In this document: positions 60,802 through 64,000 of the stretch, piece by piece | Layout of the letters: the number at the start of each line of letters is the position of its first letter | Numbering within the stretch: the first letter of the stretch is position 1 | Source: DATKWS01 sp035529435 | GTDB lineage: Bacteria > Krumholzibacteriota > Krumholzibacteriia > Krumholzibacteriales > Krumholzibacteriaceae | Reading direction: 5' to 3' | Length of the DNA: 64,000 nucleotides | Assembly: GCA_035529435.1 (NCBI GenBank) | Contig: DATKWS010000154.1 | Coordinates: 1 to 64,000, forward strand | The notes under the pieces: model-generated | Seen by the model: only the letters and a program-made list of their open reading frames with translations | What the model was told of the DNA's origin: nothing | The model's database searches: none | Translations under genes and position numbers: made by a program

Positions 60802-61911
60802 ATGAGGCTCGAAATGTTCGACAGGGAAACGATGACTGTCTGCGTGAGCTGCGCGGACCGGCAGGATTGGGATATCCTCGACAAGCTCTCCAGCCTCATC
60901 GCGGTCTCCTCGGATTGCGGATTCAACCGGATCATATTCGAGCCGCCGTCACGCCTGCCTCTGCCGGTCGGTATGGCGCTCGAGCAGCTTGCCCGCCGTA
61001 ACGGGGTCATCCTTTCCGCCGCCGATGAAAGCGCCGCCGGGGAGGCGAAGGACGAGTTCGGTTTCGTCGTGGTGAGCAGGGAGTCCAGTTTTATCTGCCT
61101 CCGTGATTCGGGCGATGATATGCATTACCAGCTCTACCTCGAGGCCTGCGAGGAGAACGTCGATCTCGGCGCGCGTCTCGCCTACCTGCTCGCAAACGTG
61201 CTCGGTTTCACGAGCCTCATCTCGTTCGAGATTCGTTTCAGCGTGTACGAGCTCCTCAACAACATTTTCGAGCACGGTCTCGAGCAGGGTGCCAGCCAGT
61301 GGGTCGAATTGATCATCGAGAAAAAGCGAGATAAGCTGTCGGTTTCGCTGGTCGACAAGGGAGTCGCGTTCGATCCGACAAGGGATGAGAAATTCAACCT
61401 GGCACGGTACCTGGAATCGGGCAAGAAACGGGGGCTCGGTCTCGTCATGACACGCAGGATAGCGGGGCGGATGCAGTACCATCGGGATGGGGAATTCAAC
61501 AAGATCCATTTCGAGAAATCGGATTCATTCCCCGGAGGGACTCTCCGGGCCGTAAAGGAGGAGACAATGGCACAGTTCATAGTCGGTGAACCGGTCCGCA
61601 CGGAGGACGGTTCCTCCCTCATGGCGCTCGAGGGCGATCTCGATACGAAAGGCGCTCTTGTCATGGAGGATCTGATGTCGCAGCTCCTCGACCAGAAGAT
61701 GTTCCGCGTGATCTTCGATTTCGAAAAGGTACCGTTCGTGTCAAGCGCGGGAGTGGGAATTCTTCTCGGGATCGTATCCTCGCTCCGCGAGGAGGGTGGG
61801 GAGGTTACCCTGTTGAACGTTTCGCCGAAGGTGAAGTCGGTGTTCAGGCTTCTCAATCTCGATGACTATTTCACCATCGCCGACTCACGGGATTCGTTTG
61901 TCGAATTCTGA
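60802..61911 (+). CDS. Fusion of RsbW-like anti-sigma kinase and STAS antagonist
   Basis: A continuous 369-residue frame. Residues ~1-95 are an unrecognised alpha/beta region. ~110-245 is an HATPase_c kinase of the RsbW/SpoIIAB type: IRFSVYELLNNIFEHG (N box), LVDKGVAFDP (G1) and KRGLGLVMTRRIAG (G2). ~256-369 is a STAS domain with phosphorylatable serines in PFVSSAGVGILLG. Kinase and antagonist are normally separate proteins whose binding is switched by phosphorylation. At 61555 a strong ribosome-binding site precedes an in-frame ATG (residue 256), so a separate STAS protein may also be made. The upstream RsbU-type phosphatase and the downstream histidine kinase complete a partner-switching operon. 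Confidence 0.87.
   Translation: MRLEMFDRETMTVCVSCADRQDWDILDKLSSLIAVSSDCGFNRIIFEPPSRLPLPVGMALEQLARRNGVILSAADESAAGEAKDEFGFVVVSRESSFICLRDSGDDMHYQLYLEACEENVDLGARLAYLLANVLGFTSLISFEIRFSVYELLNNIFEHGLEQGASQWVELIIEKKRDKLSVSLVDKGVAFDPTRDEKFNLARYLESGKKRGLGLVMTRRIAGRMQYHRDGEFNKIHFEKSDSFPGGTLRAVKEETMAQFIVGEPVRTEDGSSLMALEGDLDTKGALVMEDLMSQLLDQKMFRVIFDFEKVPFVSSAGVGILLGIVSSLREEGGEVTLLNVSPKVKSVFRLLNLDDYFTIADSRDSFVEF
61555..61569 (+). promoter_or_regulatory. Internal ribosome-binding site and start codon for a separate STAS protein
   Basis: AAGGAGGAG (61555-61563) lies three bases before an in-frame ATG at 61567, exactly at the boundary of the kinase and STAS domains. It implies either dual products (fusion and free STAS) or a recent loss of the stop codon between two genes. 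Confidence 0.65.
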
Positions 61912-61934
61912 GAACCATCACGGAGGAATTCTGG

Positions 61935-63380
61935 ATGAGCAAGGCGCCGCCTGAACAGACGTGCCGCAGCGAACCTGATGTGAAACGGCTCGAGGAAAGT
62001 CTCGAGAAGCGGAATATCACATTCGAGGCGCTGTTCGGACTGTTCGAGAAGATCGGAACGACGCTGGACCTGGCAACGATCGTCCGGCTCTTCCTGCTCA
62101 CCCTCATGGGACAACTCAGGTTGAAACGCATCGCCTTGTATCTTGCTTCCTCGGATGGAACGCGGTTCGTGATGCATCACGCGCTGGGTATCGGCCGGCA
62201 GGTGCTGCCGACGGCCTTCTGCGTGGAGCACACGCTCACGCGCTGGTTGCGGTCGGAAAAGGACGCTCCGCATATAGACAGTTTCTTCAATGAGTACAAG
62301 GGCGAGGTGCCCGGGGAGACGGCCGGTTTTCTCGGGGAAATGGCCGGGCGAAGTTTCGCCTATGCGTATCCCCTTACCGATCGGGATGAGTTGCTGGGAG
62401 CGGTGTTCTTCAGCGGGAAGGTGACGGGGGAGGGATTCTCACAATTCGACAACGAGCTGCTGCGGATGCTCGCCAAGGTTGCCACCATCACGATCAGGAA
62501 TGCGGCACTCTACCGCTCGGCGGTGCAGTCCAAGCAGGAGCTCGAGAGGTTTTCACGGATCAAGAAGGAGTTCATCAACCACACCTCGCACGAGTTGCGG
62601 ACGCCGATCACCGTTCTCAAGAGCGCACTCTGGTCGATCGAATCGGACGAGATCGATGAAGGCGTACTGATCGATATGTCCAAGGATGCCGTGCTCAGGA
62701 TGCAGGACAAGATCGAACAACTGCTCTCGCTCAACGATATCGAATTGAACGCGACCGCATTCGACCTCGCCCGGACCGATGTCTCGTCGCTGCTGGAGGA
62801 GTGCCTGCGCGAGATCATCCCCGAGCTCGAGGAGAAACAGATAACGGTCGATCTCGATGACCGCGCCCGTTACCGGGAGATCATGGTCGATGCCGCCAAG
62901 ATGAAGCTCGTGCTGCGCGGTATCATCGATAACGCCGTCAATGCTGTCGAGAGGGGCGGCACCATTTCGATCGTGACCGATGTCACGGATATCCCGCCGG
63001 GGGGCGGCGATGGGATCGAGATACCCGATTGGTCGACTGTCGCGGAGGGACCGCTTCCGTATTCCCCGTGTGATGCGGCGGACAACGAGCACGCAGGTAC
63101 CGGCCCGTCACGGAACTTCACCGATTTTCATCCATCGAGCCAGGGATCGTTCCTCGTCATGCGCATGCGGGACGACGGCGTCGGTATACCGGCCGACGAG
63201 ATCATGGCCGTTTCCGAGCCGTTCCGGCGGGCCTCGAATTCTCCCCTGAAAAACGTCAAGGGGCTCGGCATCGGTCTCTCCGTCGCGTTGAAGATCATCG
63301 CGGGACACGGCGGGCGGCTCTTTTGTAGAAGCGAAGAGGGAAGAGGGACGGAATTCTCTATCTGGCTGAACGCCGATTGA
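61935..63380 (+). CDS. GAF-domain sensor histidine kinase
   Basis: A 481-residue soluble kinase. A short N-terminal coiled coil leads to a GAF domain (~40-195; YLASSDGTRFVMHHALGIG, AYPLTDRDELLGAVFFSGK). HisKA follows with the phosphorylated His219 in HTSHELRTP, then HATPase_c with IIDNAVNAVERGG (N box), RMRDDGVGIPADE (G1) and GLGIGLSVALKIIAGHGG (G2). About 60 residues rich in Pro/Gly/Ser separate the N box from G1, a longer insert than usual. No response regulator is adjacent. GGAGG precedes the ATG by about 8 bases. It starts 24 bases after the RsbW-STAS gene, so it probably signals into the same network. Confidence 0.9.
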   Translation: MSKAPPEQTCRSEPDVKRLEESLEKRNITFEALFGLFEKIGTTLDLATIVRLFLLTLMGQLRLKRIALYLASSDGTRFVMHHALGIGRQVLPTAFCVEHTLTRWLRSEKDAPHIDSFFNEYKGEVPGETAGFLGEMAGRSFAYAYPLTDRDELLGAVFFSGKVTGEGFSQFDNELLRMLAKVATITIRNAALYRSAVQSKQELERFSRIKKEFINHTSHELRTPITVLKSALWSIESDEIDEGVLIDMSKDAVLRMQDKIEQLLSLNDIELNATAFDLARTDVSSLLEECLREIIPELEEKQITVDLDDRARYREIMVDAAKMKLVLRGIIDNAVNAVERGGTISIVTDVTDIPPGGGDGIEIPDWSTVAEGPLPYSPCDAADNEHAGTGPSRNFTDFHPSSQGSFLVMRMRDDGVGIPADEIMAVSEPFRRASNSPLKNVKGLGIGLSVALKIIAGHGGRLFCRSEEGRGTEFSIWLNAD

Positions 63381-63486
63381 TCGATGTCACGCTTGTCCGC
63401 GTGTCGATCCCCGAACATGTGTGAAGAAACGGGGCGTGCGGTGTTCCGAGCGCCCAAGCCGGTCCGCGCCTTTCGCTGCATAATGG

Positions 63487-63519
63487 AAAAGGCGGCCCCT
63501 CTCTTGTAGAGAGACCGCC
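63487..63519 (-). terminator. Rho-independent terminator of the cyclophilin gene
   Basis: On the minus strand GGCGG and an AGAGAG/CTCTCT stem (TGT-type loop) close a hairpin at 63491-63519, followed by TTTT (63490-63487). It lies 25 bases after the cyclophilin stop. Confidence 0.8.
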
Positions 63520-63543
63520 CGTGTAACTGTATTGGCCGGTATG

Positions 63544-64000
63544 CTACTCCTCCGCTTCCTCCGTAACGACGCGAATCGATTTGATGACGACCGGCTTCGC
63601 GGGGACGTTACTGAGGTTCCCCTTCGCCGTGGTTTTTACCGCGGCGATTGTATCGACGACGTCGCCGCCCTCTATCACCTTTCCGAAAACGGCGTACCCG
63701 TAATCCCTCACGCCATGATCGAGCAACTTGTTGTCTTTCAGATTGATGAAAAACTGGCTCGTGGCACTGTTGATTTCAGGGGTCCGGGCCATCGCCACGG
63801 TGTACTTCATGTTGTTGAGCCCGTTCTTCGCCTCGTTCTCTATCGGCTTGCCCGTCTCCTTCTTCACCATCTCCGGGGTGAAGCCGCCGCCCTGGACCAT
63901 GAAATCCGGAATGACCCTGTGGAAGATCGTTCCGTCGTAGAATTTGGTTTCGACATATTTCAGGAAATTCTTCACGGTGATCGGGGCCTTGTCCGTGTAG
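63544..64000 (-). CDS. Cyclophilin-type peptidyl-prolyl isomerase (5' end outside window)
   Basis: The visible 152 C-terminal residues contain [57 protein letters not shown] and [17 protein letters not shown], the full core of a cyclophilin. Phe-His-Arg and Gln (MVQGGG) belong to the active site. Compared with bacterial PpiA/PpiB, only the first strand and any signal peptide are missing. The gene continues beyond base 64000. A clear terminator follows the stop. Confidence 0.93.
   Translation of the reverse strand, partial: YTDKAPITVKNFLKYVETKFYDGTIFHRVIPDFMVQGGGFTPEMVKKETGKPIENEAKNGLNNMKYTVAMARTPEINSATSQFFINLKDNKLLDHGVRDYGYAVFGKVIEGGDVVDTIAAVKTTAKGNLSNVPAKPVVIKSIRVVTEEAEE

Noticed and set aside
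1..64000. CRISPR arrays, tRNA or rRNA genes, prophage or IS transposases
   Set aside because: No spaced direct repeats, no tRNA-like cloverleaf or rRNA sequence that I recognised, and no transposase, integrase or phage structural motifs in the plausible genes.

Overview
The window is GC-rich bacterial chromosome with standard-code genes, frequent GTG and occasional TTG starts, and clear Shine-Dalgarno sites. It comes from a Gram-negative (diderm) organism: there is a CusCBA-type tripartite efflux operon with a TolC-family outer-membrane channel, an OmpX-like beta-barrel protein, several lipoproteins and many exported hydrolases. Rubrerythrin-type proteins, rubredoxins, a PerR-like regulator and a nickel importer suggest an anaerobe or microaerophile. 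The mixture (exported tricorn and S9 peptidases, DUF4139, OPT transporter, CapK-type ligase) resembles uncultured FCB-group or Krumholzibacteria-like genomes, but this placement is only a guess. I saw no rRNA, tRNA, CRISPR array, phage or intact insertion sequence.

Layout. 1-9.1 kb: end of a DUF4139 protein, an exported methyltransferase, a P2-type ATPase with unusual ion-site residues, a tricorn-like protease, a beta-barrel protein and a nested inverted-repeat structure. 9.2-16.4 kb: methyltransferase, kynureninase, then a same-strand surface-glycan-like run (GT4 glycosyltransferase, NodB deacetylase, CapK ligase fused to a PanD-like domain, separate PanD-like protein). 16.4-25.9 kb: site-2 protease, lipoproteins, Tat-exported aldo/keto reductase, S9 peptidase, OPT transporter, methyltransferase. 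26-31.6 kb: LapA-like protein, an LsrF-like aldolase / alcohol dehydrogenase / biotin-dependent carboxyltransferase run, and an MFS transporter. 31.7-39.6 kb: exported MEMO-family protein, DUF192 pair, CLC channel, GT4, NAD-salvage pair (PncB plus isochorismatase-fold hydrolase), PAS protein. 39.6-46.1 kb: metal RND efflux operon ending in a lipoprotein gene with an in-frame TGA. 46.5-53.6 kb: exported MsrAB, AbgT transporter, nickel importer NikMN-(QO) with NikR and a probable NikR operator, and an endonuclease III-like glycosylase.

53.6-57.1 kb is a peroxide/redox cluster: a PerR-like regulator behind a strong promoter overlapped by a Fur/PerR-type palindrome, a rubredoxin-flavin reductase, a half-ferritin domain fused to a PP2C phosphatase, a rubrerythrin-type protein, a 38-residue rubredoxin-like protein and a classical rubredoxin. 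After a GT39 mannosyltransferase-like gene, 59.2-63.4 kb encodes a partner-switching module: a membrane RsbU-type phosphatase, an RsbW-like kinase fused to its STAS antagonist (with an internal ribosome-binding site before the STAS part) and a GAF histidine kinase. The window ends inside a cyclophilin gene.

The most unusual systems are (1) the CapK-PanD fusion beside a second PanD-like protein, in which each PanD copy lacks catalytic residues kept by the other, suggesting a heteromeric decarboxylase tied to an adenylating enzyme, and (2) the diiron-domain PP2C phosphatase next to a partner-switching module, suggesting a redox-sensing route to sigma-factor or effector control.
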